A program made the translations under genes and the position numbers. Shown here piece by piece: positions 55,946-64,000 of a stretch of 64,000 bases of DNA. Positions within the stretch are counted from its first letter, which is position 1; every line of letters begins with the position of its first letter. This DNA is from Prevotella sp. MA2016 (GTDB taxonomy: Bacteria > Bacteroidota > Bacteroidia > Bacteroidales > Bacteroidaceae): assembly GCF_000619825.1 (NCBI RefSeq), contig NZ_KK211036.1:117612-181611 (forward strand), in the 5' to 3' direction. The notes below the pieces were generated by a model. It was not told where the DNA came from. It did no database searches and worked only from the letters and a program-made list of their open reading frames with translations.

Positions 55946-56482
55946 ATGAAGAAGCTATACACAACACTGATGATGGCCATGATGGCAATGCTGACACTGT
56001 CGCTCACCTCATGCGAGACCGACGAGGAAATCGCTTACACGCTTGAAGGTACTTGGACAGGCGATATGTCAATAGAGGATTGGGATGGCTACAGCTATGT
56101 ATCATCCGAGATCACCTTCCTGAAAGACCCCTATACCTATAGCGAAGGTTCAGGACTCTGGGTAGATTACTATAATGGTCGCGGTTATGTTCCCACCCAT
56201 TTCAACTGGGTTGTAGAATATGGCACCATCTATATCCACTTTATCGAGGACAACTGTGATGTAGAGATTCGTCATTACACACTGAGCGACAATCATTTCA
56301 GTGGCAGGTTCTACGATGGCAATAGTCCTGACAGCAAGGAAGTTCGCTTCGACCTCTTCAATAGCTCACGTCGATACGAGAACTCTTACGACTGGGATAA
56401 TTGGGGAAGCAGCCATTACTTCACACGCGCAGCAAGCACTGACAGCACTAGGACTGCACGCCCTCGCCACCGCATCAAGTAG
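55946..56482 (+). CDS. Small lipoprotein of unknown function
   Basis: A 178-aa protein with a lipoprotein signal ending LTLSLTSC (about Cys23), followed by acidic residues (ETDEEI), which in Bacteroidota can favour surface export. The body is rich in Tyr, Asp and Trp and predicted beta-strands (TLEGTWTGDMSIEDW, NWVVEYGTIYIHFIEDNCDV). This resembles lipocalin-like lipoproteins of the phylum, but no family was recognised. It has its own promoter and a terminator. Confidence 0.7.
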   Translation: MKKLYTTLMMAMMAMLTLSLTSCETDEEIAYTLEGTWTGDMSIEDWDGYSYVSSEITFLKDPYTYSEGSGLWVDYYNGRGYVPTHFNWVVEYGTIYIHFIEDNCDVEIRHYTLSDNHFSGRFYDGNSPDSKEVRFDLFNSSRRYENSYDWDNWGSSHYFTRAASTDSTRTARPRHRIK

Positions 56483-56501
56483 TCTCTCTCTTATAAACAA
56501 T

Positions 56502-56537
56502 AAAGCCACCCTCAAAAAACTTGAAGGTGGCTTTTTT
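56502..56537. terminator. Terminator between the lipoprotein gene and susD
   Basis: AAAGCCACCCTCAA and TTGAAGGTGGCTTT form a hairpin with one mismatch, followed by a run of T on the plus strand. It separates convergent genes. Confidence 0.85.
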
Positions 56538-56558
56538 TGTATCTAACATCATTGCGCC

Positions 56559-58151
56559 CTAGTAGCCAGGGTTCTGTTTGAGTTCAAATGCTGTACCCTT
56601 GGTGGCGTCAATCTCTGCTTGTGGAATAGCCACGTATCTGTTGTTGGGCTCCCAGTCGCGCGAGGTGTTCAAGCCTGGCACGTTGTCCACGTGCAGCACG
56701 CTGGTGATGCCCCAGCGCACCACGTCGTAGTAGCGATGCCCTTCGCCCACAAACTCCAGATGGTTCTCCTGCTGTATGTTCTCCAGCGTCAGTGCCACGC
56801 GGTGGTTCTTGTCGCCAAACGCACGATCGCGCACCTGGTTCAAGCAGTCAGCACCGCTCACACCATCGATATCGCCAGTGGTCAGCGTCAGCTCAGCATA
56901 AGCCAGCAGCGTCTCAGCATAGCGGAAGATGCGCAGGTTGTTACACCAGTTCGTGTCGCCAGTACCTGTAGGTTTGTGATAGCCTGTGCGTGCAGCATAT
57001 TTCCCCAGGAAGAAACCCGTGTCCTGGAAGCGCATGGTGTAAGATGCTCCCCAAGGCGTTTTGTTCACATCCCCCGCGGTGCCACCAGTAGCATCGCCAC
57101 GCAGGTCGCGTATCGAAGCATCACGCCGCTGGTCGCCCTCCTCAAACATGCTGTATGCCTCAGGGCGCACAGGTCCGAATCCCCATCCACCTTCAAACCC
57201 CGTATCGCCAACCAGTCCGTTAGGCGAGATATAGGTGGGTAGGTTAGAGCCGCCATTCTCCCAGGCACTGTAAAAATCTTTTGTGCCAGGCAGATTGTTT
57301 GCCTCGAAGATTGATTCCGAACAGAATTCACCCTCCTGCAGCCACATGCCCGCATAGTCGGTCATCAGTGCATATTGGCCACTTTTGATGATAGCAGCCA
57401 GTCCCTTGGCAGTCTCCTGATATCTGGCCTGATCCTTCTGATACATCACCGCACGTGCTTTCAGCATATAGGCAGCAGCCAGACTGGCGCGCCCGTTATT
57501 CTCGCCATCGTTGGTGTTCATCTCAGCATCAGTGAAGTGGCCGATAGCCCCCTCCACGTCTTTGATAATCTGCGCATACACCTCGTCGGGCGTCAGCTGT
57601 CGGCACACGTATGGCGGTTCAAAGAGCGTCTCCTGGAAAGGCACAGCCCCAAAACTGCGCCACAGCATATACAGATAGAAAGCCCGCAGGAAGAGTGCTT
57701 CGGCCTTATATTTCCGGATGAGAGTTGTCTCAGCCGGATTGTTGGTTGCAGCCGTTTCAATCAGTCCGAGCACACTGTTCACACGCGTGATGCCCGAGGT
57801 ATAGATATTCCATGTGCCGTTCAGCGTCAGGTTGCCGCTGGTGTTAAACATTGCCACAGCCATGTTCATACCGTTCATACCATCACTGGCATCGCCGCCG
57901 CCCTTCCAGAGGTCGTCCGACTGTATGTCGCCAATAAATACCGACGACTCGTAAGAGGCATTAGGAAACGATTCGAAGTTCAGAATCTGATACGATGCAG
58001 CCAGTCCCGAGTTGATGTTCTGCACGTCGCCAGCAGCCCCGGCAGCTCCCTGTGTCGTAGGCTCTGTGTGCAGAAATGAGTCGCCACACGCTGTGAGCGC
58101 CATACCTGCCGTCATAGCCGCTACTGCCATATATAATTTGATGATTTTCAT
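56559..58151 (-). CDS. SusD/RagB-family nutrient-binding lipoprotein
   Basis: A 530-aa surface glycan- or peptide-binding lipoprotein. Lipobox GMALTAC (about Cys22), then the SusD N-terminal helices (LAASYQILNFESFP) and the TPR-like region with ALFLRAFYLYMLWRSFGAVP, a family hallmark, and a C-terminal RLFRYAETLLAYAE-like segment (NLRIFRYAETLLAYAE). It pairs with the TonB-dependent SusC 21 bp upstream. No glycoside hydrolase gene is adjacent, so the ligand cannot be guessed. Confidence 0.94.
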   Translation of the reverse strand: MKIIKLYMAVAAMTAGMALTACGDSFLHTEPTTQGAAGAAGDVQNINSGLAASYQILNFESFPNASYESSVFIGDIQSDDLWKGGGDASDGMNGMNMAVAMFNTSGNLTLNGTWNIYTSGITRVNSVLGLIETAATNNPAETTLIRKYKAEALFLRAFYLYMLWRSFGAVPFQETLFEPPYVCRQLTPDEVYAQIIKDVEGAIGHFTDAEMNTNDGENNGRASLAAAYMLKARAVMYQKDQARYQETAKGLAAIIKSGQYALMTDYAGMWLQEGEFCSESIFEANNLPGTKDFYSAWENGGSNLPTYISPNGLVGDTGFEGGWGFGPVRPEAYSMFEEGDQRRDASIRDLRGDATGGTAGDVNKTPWGASYTMRFQDTGFFLGKYAARTGYHKPTGTGDTNWCNNLRIFRYAETLLAYAELTLTTGDIDGVSGADCLNQVRDRAFGDKNHRVALTLENIQQENHLEFVGEGHRYYDVVRWGITSVLHVDNVPGLNTSRDWEPNNRYVAIPQAEIDATKGTAFELKQNPGY

Positions 58152-58172
58152 TGTCGTATATAGTTATGTGAA

Positions 58173-61100
58173 TTAGAATGCAACGTTAGCCCCAACAGTG
58201 ATGGTTCGCGCCTGTGGGTAGATACCCTTGTCAACACCCAGCGTGGTGTAGTCGCCCGATGCCAGTTCAGGTTCAAATCCCTTGTAGCTGGTGAAGGTGA
58301 GCAGATTCTCAGCCGCCACATACACACGCAGGCGCTGGATAGAAACCAGTCGTGTGAGCTTGGCAGGCAGTGTGTAGCCTATCTGCGCGTTCTTCAGGCG
58401 CAGATACGAACCATTACGTATATAGAGGTCCGACGATTTCCAGTTGCCATTCGGGTTGGCCGATGTCATGCGTGGAATCCTGTTGGATGTACCTTCCCCA
58501 TGCCAGCGTTCCAGAATCCACGACGGACGGTTCATCGCAGGCACATCACCACGCTGTGCAAAGTCGAAGATATCATTTCCAAGTGTGCCCTGCCAGGCAA
58601 AGTTCACGTCGATACCTTTCCACTCAGCCCCGAACGAGAAACCATACGTCCAGTCGGGCATGCCCTTTCCAATCTTCGTACGGTCTTCGTCGCTGATTTT
58701 TCCATCCCCATTGAAGTCAACGAAGCGCACATCGCCAGGGTGCGCTGATGGCTGCAGCTCCTCGCCCTGAGCGTTCACGTAGCTGTCCACCTCCTGCTGG
58801 TTCTGGAACAGCCCATTCGTCTTGTAGCCATAGAAGTAAGGCCAAACCTCGCCGTTCTTAGCATGCACATAGTCGCCCACGCCCGATGCTCCGGCGCTCT
58901 CGTAGTTCTGCTCGCCCGAAGCGTTACCCAGTTCTATCAGTTTGTTTCTGGCAAACGATGCGTTCACATTGATCCAGTATGCGAAGTCCTTGATGCTGTC
59001 TTTCCATCCCAGCTCAAACTCCAGTCCCCAGTTCTCCATCGTTCCCAGGTTGCCATAAGGCTTCTCCTGCCCGATGTAAGTAGGCACGTTCAGCTCAAAC
59101 AGCATGTCGGTTGTTTTCTTATAGTAGTAATCAAACCCGAACGTCAGTCTGCTGCTTAGGAATCTCATGTCGAAACCAATGTCAGTCTGTGTAGAAGTCT
59201 CCCATTTGATGTCAGGGTTGGCAGCGCGTGCAGGCGATGTGCCATACACCATTTTTCCCGCCTCCATACCAGGTTGGGTAGGGTCGGGGTTCACCACGTA
59301 GCTTCCGCCGAAGTAGTAGTTCTGTCCGCCGTTCATCAAGGCGCGATAAGTGAAGTCGGGTATATGCTCATTACCATTCTGTCCCCAGCTGGCACGAATC
59401 TTCAGCACGTTCCACCAGGCAGGCTTCAGTTTCTGCAGGTAAGGTTCGTTCCACACGTTCCAACCCAGCGAGAACGAAGGAAACGTACCCCACTTGTGGT
59501 TAGGACCGAAGTGCGAGCTGCCATCACGCCGCATGGTGAACTGCACCATATAGCGCTCCGCAAAGTTATAGTCGATACGTCCGAAGTAAGAAGCCAGCGA
59601 GGTGTGCGTCACGCCACCATTGCCACCCCATACAGCCGATTGCGTCTCAGGTGCGATGGCCGAGTCGATATGAGCGTGCGTAGGATTATGGTCGAACAAC
59701 TGCGAGTCGCTACCACCCAGATTGCGTGATTCATAGCGCGACGCCGACTGTCCCAGCACGATATTCAGATTGTGCCCTTCAGCAAAAGTCTTACTGTAGG
59801 TGAAGTAGTTCTCCGTCTGCCAGCGCAGACCGCGATTCATCTGGCTCTCCACCCAGCTCTGGTCAGTGTGCGTCATGGTGCCAAGATAGTCCTCGTAGCC
59901 ATAGCCATCGTACCCCCAGAAAGCCAGGTCGATACCATAAGTACTGCGAAATTTCAGTCCCGGCAGGATGTCGAGTTCAGCATAAAATGAGCCCACTATC
60001 TTGTCAGAGTTATTCTTGCCAGCGCTGGGCCTGTTCAGCTGAGCCAGCGGATTCGTAAGCTCCTGAAATCCCGATGGCGGCAGCGAGAACACATGTCCGT
60101 TCTTCGTCACCGCATTCGGATATTCTGCCAGAATCTGTGCCGCCTCAGTGTCAGAGGCATAAGGCGCTATCAGCGGTGAGAAAGCGATGGCACTGCCCAG
60201 AATCGAGCCATACTCAGAGTTGGTCTCGATACCCGTAGATGTGTCGCGCGTATAACCGATGTTCACGCCCACCTTCAGTTTGTTCAGATAGTTGCGCGTG
60301 GTTTCTTCAAACACTGTGTAGGTAGAGTTGCTGCGCGCGCTCAGTCGCTCGTAGTTCGATAGCCCATAGTCGCCACCCACGATACCCTCTTGCTTGAAGT
60401 AACCTACAGAGAGGAAGAACGTAGCCTTCTCGCTGCCACCGTTGATGCTCAGCTGGTGCTGCATCACAGGCGCGTTGTAGTTGAAGGTCTCCTTCTGCCA
60501 GTTGGTGTCAGGGCCATGATAGTTATTGATATAGTCGGCCGAGTAGCGTGGCGCATTGCCATCGTTCACCAGTGCCTCGTTCATAATCGTCATATACTCC
60601 TTGGCATTCAGCACCGCCTTCTCCCTCCAGGGATTCTGCCAACCGTAGCTGAAGTCATAGCTGATGCTTGTCTTTCCAACCTTACCACTCTTCGTTGTCA
60701 CCAGCACCACGCCGTTGGCAGCTCTGCTACCATAGATAGCTGCCGATGCTGCATCCTTCAGAATCTCCACCGACTCTATATCCGTAGGGTTCAGGTAGTT
60801 GATACCACCATCCACAGGCATGCCGTCAACGATATACAGCGGATCAGAGCTGTTCACCGATCCTATACCACGAATGCGCACTTTCGAGTCAGAGTTAGGC
60901 TGTCCCGACGACTGCGTGATCTGCACGCCCGACACCTTTCCCTTCAGTGCATCCTCAATACGCGATGGCTTGGTCAGGTTCAGGTCGTCGCCGCCCACTT
61001 TCGAGATGGCAGCCGTCACCACGCTTTTCTTCTGTACGCCGTAGCCCACCACCACCACGTCCTGCAGCATTTTCGTATCCTCGTGCAGCGTTACTTTCAT

Positions 61101-61358
61101 GTTGCTGGTAGCTTTCAGCTCCTGAGTCAGATAGCCTATATAGCTAACGACGATAGTGGTTCCCTCGTTCACGTTCAGCGTAAACTCACCATTAAAGTCA
61201 GAGATTGTTCCGTTCTGCGGGTTACCCTTCTCAACAATCGAGGCGCCTATCACGGCATCTCCCAGATTGTCAATCACCGTACCAGATATTCCTTGGGCCC
61301 AAGATGCCGTTGTCACCATCAGTACCAGCAACATCATGATTAGCCTGTTTTTCTTCAT
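58173..61358 (-). CDS. SusC/RagA-family TonB-linked outer-membrane transporter
   Basis: A 1061-aa TonB-dependent channel. After the signal peptide (to about 22) comes a carboxypeptidase-regulatory-like domain (ISGTVIDNLGDAVIGASIVE), the plug with LQDVVVVGYGVQKKSVVTAA and the SusC signature (YIVDGMPVDGGINYLNPTDI), then a 22-strand barrel ending in aromatic-rich strands and VGANVAF. It imports the ligand caught by SusD using TonB energy. It is transcribed with susD and diverges from the repeat lipoprotein. Confidence 0.96.
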   Translation of the reverse strand: MKKNRLIMMLLVLMVTTASWAQGISGTVIDNLGDAVIGASIVEKGNPQNGTISDFNGEFTLNVNEGTTIVVSYIGYLTQELKATSNMKVTLHEDTKMLQDVVVVGYGVQKKSVVTAAISKVGGDDLNLTKPSRIEDALKGKVSGVQITQSSGQPNSDSKVRIRGIGSVNSSDPLYIVDGMPVDGGINYLNPTDIESVEILKDAASAAIYGSRAANGVVLVTTKSGKVGKTSISYDFSYGWQNPWREKAVLNAKEYMTIMNEALVNDGNAPRYSADYINNYHGPDTNWQKETFNYNAPVMQHQLSINGGSEKATFFLSVGYFKQEGIVGGDYGLSNYERLSARSNSTYTVFEETTRNYLNKLKVGVNIGYTRDTSTGIETNSEYGSILGSAIAFSPLIAPYASDTEAAQILAEYPNAVTKNGHVFSLPPSGFQELTNPLAQLNRPSAGKNNSDKIVGSFYAELDILPGLKFRSTYGIDLAFWGYDGYGYEDYLGTMTHTDQSWVESQMNRGLRWQTENYFTYSKTFAEGHNLNIVLGQSASRYESRNLGGSDSQLFDHNPTHAHIDSAIAPETQSAVWGGNGGVTHTSLASYFGRIDYNFAERYMVQFTMRRDGSSHFGPNHKWGTFPSFSLGWNVWNEPYLQKLKPAWWNVLKIRASWGQNGNEHIPDFTYRALMNGGQNYYFGGSYVVNPDPTQPGMEAGKMVYGTSPARAANPDIKWETSTQTDIGFDMRFLSSRLTFGFDYYYKKTTDMLFELNVPTYIGQEKPYGNLGTMENWGLEFELGWKDSIKDFAYWINVNASFARNKLIELGNASGEQNYESAGASGVGDYVHAKNGEVWPYFYGYKTNGLFQNQQEVDSYVNAQGEELQPSAHPGDVRFVDFNGDGKISDEDRTKIGKGMPDWTYGFSFGAEWKGIDVNFAWQGTLGNDIFDFAQRGDVPAMNRPSWILERWHGEGTSNRIPRMTSANPNGNWKSSDLYIRNGSYLRLKNAQIGYTLPAKLTRLVSIQRLRVYVAAENLLTFTSYKGFEPELASGDYTTLGVDKGIYPQARTITVGANVAF

Positions 61359-61418
61359 ATTCCGATTATATCAAAATTAGTTAATACTCAGATTGCACTT
61401 ACAATAGGTTTTATGGTG

Positions 61419-61449
61419 CAAATATACGCAAAAATTGTGAAACTCCAAA
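61419..61449 (-). promoter_or_regulatory. susCD promoter
   Basis: Minus-strand TTTG (61446-61449), 19 bp, TATATTTG (61419-61426). The -33 element lies inside the left end of the 115-bp duplicated sequence. Confidence 0.65.
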
Positions 61450-61558
61450 CTTTTTGCAAAAATATTTGGAATGTAAACAAAATTTTGTAACTTTGCAGCC
61501 GAGTGTTTAATTAACTTATTAAAGACATTACTATTTATCAACATGAAACGTGTATTCC
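61444..61558. repeat. 115-bp duplicated sequence, copy 1
   Basis: Matches 63886-64000 with a single base difference (T or A in the A-tract near 61457). It includes a promoter (61465-61495), the leader and the first codons of the lipoprotein (MKRVF). The spacing between copies is 2442 bp. The match runs to the end of the window, so its true length is unknown. Confidence 0.95.
61465..61495 (+). promoter_or_regulatory. Promoter of the repeat lipoprotein
   Basis: TTTG (61465-61468), 19 bp, TAACTTTG (61488-61495); about 47 bp before the ATG. The same promoter is repeated at the window end. Confidence 0.65.
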
Positions 61559-63126
61559 GACAGATGTTAGGGTGGAGCCTGATGCTGGCGTTGCCCTTGA
61601 TGATGACCAGTTGCGAGTGGTTTTGGGATGTTATCGACAACCCCATCACGCCAGCTCTGCATGTATCTAAAGTCAACGTGACGATGAAGGTGGGCGAGAG
61701 CCTGCCCCTGCGCGCCAACACGCAACCGCATGTGGTGCTGCTCTATGCCTCGGCCAATCCAGCCGTGGCCACTGTTGATGCCGAGGGCGTGGTTACTGCC
61801 ATAGCCGAAGGCACCACCACTATCACCATCAAAGCCCAGGGCGAAGATGAGTACTACCGCACCGAAATCTTCGGCGAGAACACCAAGACGGTTGAGGTGA
61901 CGGTGACTAAGAAGGAGGGTAGCATCAGCTTTGCTACTGCCGATTTTACCAAACATGTAGGTGATGCAGCCTTTACCAATCCAATCACTATCGTAGGTGA
62001 TGGAACGGTTAGCTATTCATCTGATAATGAAGAAGTGGCTAAAGTTAACCCAACCACAGGCGAAGTAACTATCGTTGGTAAGGGCTTAGCAACCATCAAA
62101 GCCAGCACCATTGATACAGATTTGTTTGCCTATAAGACAAAGACAACCCAATACACGCTAAAGGTATATCGTTTCATCGATCTTTCTACGCTTACATCCG
62201 ATTTCACAGCAGAGAATTATGACGCACTCACAGGCACCCTGGCCGGCAACTACAAGATTAGCATAGCCGCTGGTGCCAATGTAGAGCTGAAGAATGTCAC
62301 CATCAATGGTGTGAACGACGTGGCTTATAAATGGGCTGGCCTTACCTGCTTGTACGATGCCAACATCACCATTACTGGTGCTAATAGTGTTAAGGGATTT
62401 TATGAGAATTTTCCCGGCATTCAGGCTGGTCCCGTGGGCACCACGCTCACCATCAGTGGCACAGGCTCGCTCACTGCCACCGGCGGTGATTTTGCAGCAG
62501 GCATTGGCAGCGGTTTCAATGGCTCCTCATGCGGCCATATCACCATCAGTGGCGGCACGGTTACTGCCAGTTCTAGTAAGTATGGTGCCGGCATCGGCAG
62601 CGGTTATGCTGATTCCTCATGCGGCAATATCACCATCAGTGGCGGCACGGTTTATGCCAGTTCTAATGAAGATGGTGCCGGCATCGGCAGCGGTTATTAT
62701 AACTCCTCATGCGGCAATATCACCATCAGTGGCGGCACGGTTTATGCCAGTTCTAATGAAGATGGTGCCGGCATCGGCAGCGGTTACGATGGCTCCTCAT
62801 GCGGCGCTATCACCATCAGTGGCGGCACGGTTAATGCCAGTTCTGGTCAATATGGTGCCGGCATCGGCAGCGGATTAGGTAGCACCTTTGGCAGTATCAG
62901 CATTACCGCAGGCATCACCCAGGTTCAAGCTACTAGAAACGACTCTTATGCCTGGCCGATAGGAAAAGGAGATTCTGACCAAGGCAGCACTGGCGCTGTG
63001 ACCATTAACGACGTAACCGTAACCAGCAAAGATTGGGATGGCACGGGATTGACCGACCTGAATTTCGCCACCTCAAGTACAGATGGCGACAACCTTATCT
63101 GGACGCTTACCCCTAAGGTGCCCTAA
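61543..63126 (+). CDS. Surface lipoprotein with Ig-like domains and GAGIG tandem repeats
   Basis: A 527-aa lipoprotein: signal ending LPLMMTSC (Cys24), then two bacterial Ig-like (Big_2) domains (VTMKVGESLPLRANTQPHVV, AVATVDAEGVVTAIAEGTTT; and a second from about 125 with VSYSSDNEEVAKVNPTTGEV). A carbohydrate-binding-like region follows, and at about 317-446 a run of 30-residue repeats, GAGIGSGY..SSCG.ITISGGTV.AS, which should fold as a beta-helix-like stack. The repeats have one Cys each. It likely acts as an adhesin or binding protein beside SusCD. Function is not known. Confidence 0.8.
   Translation: MKRVFRQMLGWSLMLALPLMMTSCEWFWDVIDNPITPALHVSKVNVTMKVGESLPLRANTQPHVVLLYASANPAVATVDAEGVVTAIAEGTTTITIKAQGEDEYYRTEIFGENTKTVEVTVTKKEGSISFATADFTKHVGDAAFTNPITIVGDGTVSYSSDNEEVAKVNPTTGEVTIVGKGLATIKASTIDTDLFAYKTKTTQYTLKVYRFIDLSTLTSDFTAENYDALTGTLAGNYKISIAAGANVELKNVTINGVNDVAYKWAGLTCLYDANITITGANSVKGFYENFPGIQAGPVGTTLTISGTGSLTATGGDFAAGIGSGFNGSSCGHITISGGTVTASSSKYGAGIGSGYADSSCGNITISGGTVYASSNEDGAGIGSGYYNSSCGNITISGGTVYASSNEDGAGIGSGYDGSSCGAITISGGTVNASSGQYGAGIGSGLGSTFGSISITAGITQVQATRNDSYAWPIGKGDSDQGSTGAVTINDVTVTSKDWDGTGLTDLNFATSSTDGDNLIWTLTPKVP
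62491..62880 (+). repeat. 90-bp tandem repeats in the lipoprotein gene
   Basis: Units start at 62491 (diverged), 62581, 62671, 62761 and 62851 (partial), each 90 bp apart. The segments from 62641 and 62731 are nearly identical over about 60 bp. Such DNA-level identity permits recombination that would change repeat number. Confidence 0.9.
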
Positions 63127-63146
63127 ATCACAGCCTCTAACATACA

Positions 63147-63183
63147 AAAACCCCGCTCTACTATAATGCCAGAGCGGGGTTTT
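63147..63183. terminator. Bidirectional terminator after the lipoprotein gene
   Basis: AAAACCCCGCTCT (63147-63159) and AGAGCGGGGTTTT (63171-63183) form a perfect 13-bp stem, with T-rich sequence after it. It separates the lipoprotein gene from the convergent toxin gene. Confidence 0.9.
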
Positions 63184-63201
63184 ATTTTAATATCTTCCAA
63201 A

Positions 63202-63534
63202 TTATTTAAGACCTCGAATAAGTTCGTCAATGTATTTTTCTGATACATTGGAAATCTCTTTTTTATCGTATATGGTGAGTAGGTTAATGCATGTGTTTGT
63301 TACATCAATAACCACATTCAGAGTAATAACTCGTAGACCACCGCGCTTACCGCGACCTTTACTCTTCACTCCGAGGCGAATTTTACGTTTCCCCCCACCA
63401 AGAGATACGCCTATTTCAGGATTCTCTATTAAGTCATGTTGCAGTGTGTTAAGATCATCAGCCAAAGATTTGTAGTGTTTGGCAAGGCGTTTCAGTTGAC
63501 GATAGAATTCTTCTGTATAGTTGAATGTTACCAT
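63202..63534 (-). CDS. RelE/ParE-like toxin
   Basis: A 110-aa basic protein with the RelE/ParE pattern: an N-terminal two-helix hairpin (YTEEFYRQLKRLAKHYKSLA), then a basic beta-sheet (IRLGVKSKGRGKRGGLRVIT, NVVIDVTNTCINLLTIYDKK). The loop and strand motif YDKKEISN is typical of this superfamily. It would act as an mRNA interferase or gyrase poison. It is downstream of an antitoxin-like gene with a 3-bp gap. Confidence 0.75.
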   Translation of the reverse strand: MVTFNYTEEFYRQLKRLAKHYKSLADDLNTLQHDLIENPEIGVSLGGGKRKIRLGVKSKGRGKRGGLRVITLNVVIDVTNTCINLLTIYDKKEISNVSEKYIDELIRGLK

Positions 63535-63537
63535 AGA

Positions 63538-63786
63538 TTATTCAGCCTCAGTTCTCAATTCATCTATTAAACTATCAAGGGAAGAAAGATCCTTTCCAGC
63601 AAACTTTCCTTCCTGAGCCTGTTTGTAGCCTTGAGTAATTGTATTTGTTATAAATTGTTTTTCCTTTTCAGCAATAGTATTATCAGCGACAAACTTATCA
63701 ATTGTCACTCCTTTGATTGCTCCAAGGATTTGCTTTAATCCTGGAATAAGACTTTTGTCTTCGATGTTCAAAATAAGTTGTGCCAT
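63538..63786 (-). CDS. Antitoxin-like protein of the RelE/ParE pair
   Basis: An 82-aa acidic protein encoded directly before the toxin. It begins with an Ile/Leu-rich strand (MAQLILNIEDKSLIPGLKQI) and ends with a helical acidic tail (GKDLSSLDSLIDELRTEAE) that could wrap around the toxin. The family was not recognised; the call rests on size, gene order and toxin identity. A good promoter lies at 63813-63843. Confidence 0.65.
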   Translation of the reverse strand: MAQLILNIEDKSLIPGLKQILGAIKGVTIDKFVADNTIAEKEKQFITNTITQGYKQAQEGKFAGKDLSSLDSLIDELRTEAE

Positions 63787-63812
63787 AATTCGTATTTTCT
63801 TGTTTATGGCGG

Positions 63813-63843
63813 CAAAGTTATGAAAATAAACTGAAATAACAAA
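63813..63843 (-). promoter_or_regulatory. Toxin-antitoxin promoter
   Basis: Minus-strand TTTG (63840-63843), 19 bp, TAACTTTG (63813-63820), 27 bp before the antitoxin ATG. Confidence 0.65.
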
Positions 63844-63885
63844 ATATATATGGAAAAAATCAATGTAAGATATATTTTAATACCT

Positions 63886-64000
63886 TCCAAACTTTTTGCA
63901 AAAAAATTTGGAATGTAAACAAAATTTTGTAACTTTGCAGCCGAGTGTTTAATTAACTTATTAAAGACATTACTATTTATCAACATGAAACGTGTATTCC
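63886..64000. repeat. 115-bp duplicated sequence, copy 2
   Basis: Nearly identical to 61444-61558, with promoter TTTG/TAACTTTG and a start codon at 63985. It reaches the window edge and continues beyond. Confidence 0.95.
63985..64000 (+). CDS. Start of a paralogue of the repeat lipoprotein (partial)
   Basis: The first five codons (MKRVF) and the promoter are identical to those of the lipoprotein gene at 61543. The rest lies outside the window, so only the start of a probable tandem paralogue is supported. Confidence 0.6.

Noticed and set aside
60390..61343. Long open frame on the plus strand, opposite susC
   Set aside because: Antisense shadow of the well-supported SusC gene; low-complexity His/Val/Arg-rich translation without any domain.
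62491..62880. Possible CRISPR-like array
   Set aside because: The repeats are 90 bp, contiguous and in frame within a coding gene, without unique spacers.
63804..63986. Minus-strand 60-codon frame in the second 115-bp repeat (also seen opposite the first copy)
   Set aside because: The similar translation at both places comes from the duplicated promoter DNA being read backwards, not from a gene.

Overview
The window comes from a Bacteroidota chromosome, most likely a Prevotella-type (Prevotellaceae) gut or rumen anaerobe. The evidence is an lpxC-fabZ fusion gene, a SusC/SusD pair, many secreted lipoproteins, weak Shine-Dalgarno sequences, and repeated promoters of the Bacteroidota form (TTTG, 19-21 bp, TAnnTTTG). 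I found no rRNA, tRNA or CRISPR array. This assignment is by inspection only.

Layout. (1) 1-7150, minus strand: a heavy-metal RND efflux operon (small Cys/His-rich protein, CzcA-type pump, TolC-like channel, HlyD-like adaptor) followed by a tandem-GNAT acetyltransferase. A divergent AraC-family regulator is broken. (2) 7700-9700: an orphan tyrosine recombinase and a three-HTH DNA-binding protein, with three copies of a 15-bp motif upstream. (3) 9739-17550, minus: probable operon serS, sudBA-type oxidoreductase, ttcA-like, PD40 protein, nucleoside phosphorylase, mnmE. (4) 17663-18700: rplU-rpmA with terminator, then a candidate small RNA. (5) 18703-30430, minus: long operon prfA, pyrF, HD hydrolase, lpxD, lpxC/fabZ, lpxA, miaA, PBP1A, PIF1-like helicase, combining translation termination, lipid A and peptidoglycan synthesis. 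(6) 30464-35204, minus: phoH, purC, ubiE/menG, aroE, purM. (7) 35227-38800: a DUF5715-like exported protein, a zinc metallopeptidase, rlmH and a GH25 lysozyme-like protein. (8) 38950-46034, plus: leuA, leuC, leuD, a citramalate-synthase-like gene, leuB and a TPR protein, preceded by what reads as a complete ribosome-mediated attenuator with a Leu/Ile-rich leader peptide. (9) 46038-50500, minus: uxuB, uxuA and a GH10-like (DUF187) hydrolase. (10) 50545-56540, plus: cstA, an outer-membrane barrel protein, nadC, a C69 dipeptidase, a HAD phosphatase and a small lipoprotein. (11) 56559-64000: susD, susC, a divergent surface lipoprotein with 90-bp tandem repeats, and a toxin-antitoxin pair. A 115-bp promoter-plus-start-codon sequence found before the lipoprotein recurs at the right edge of the window, so a paralogue begins there.

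The most rewarding items are the leu/ile attenuator, the candidate small RNA near 18.5 kb, the 115-bp duplication around the repeat lipoprotein and toxin-antitoxin unit, the operator-like palindrome before the efflux operon, and the recombinase/triple-HTH module with its three repeats. Family assignments come from reading motifs; no database search was run.
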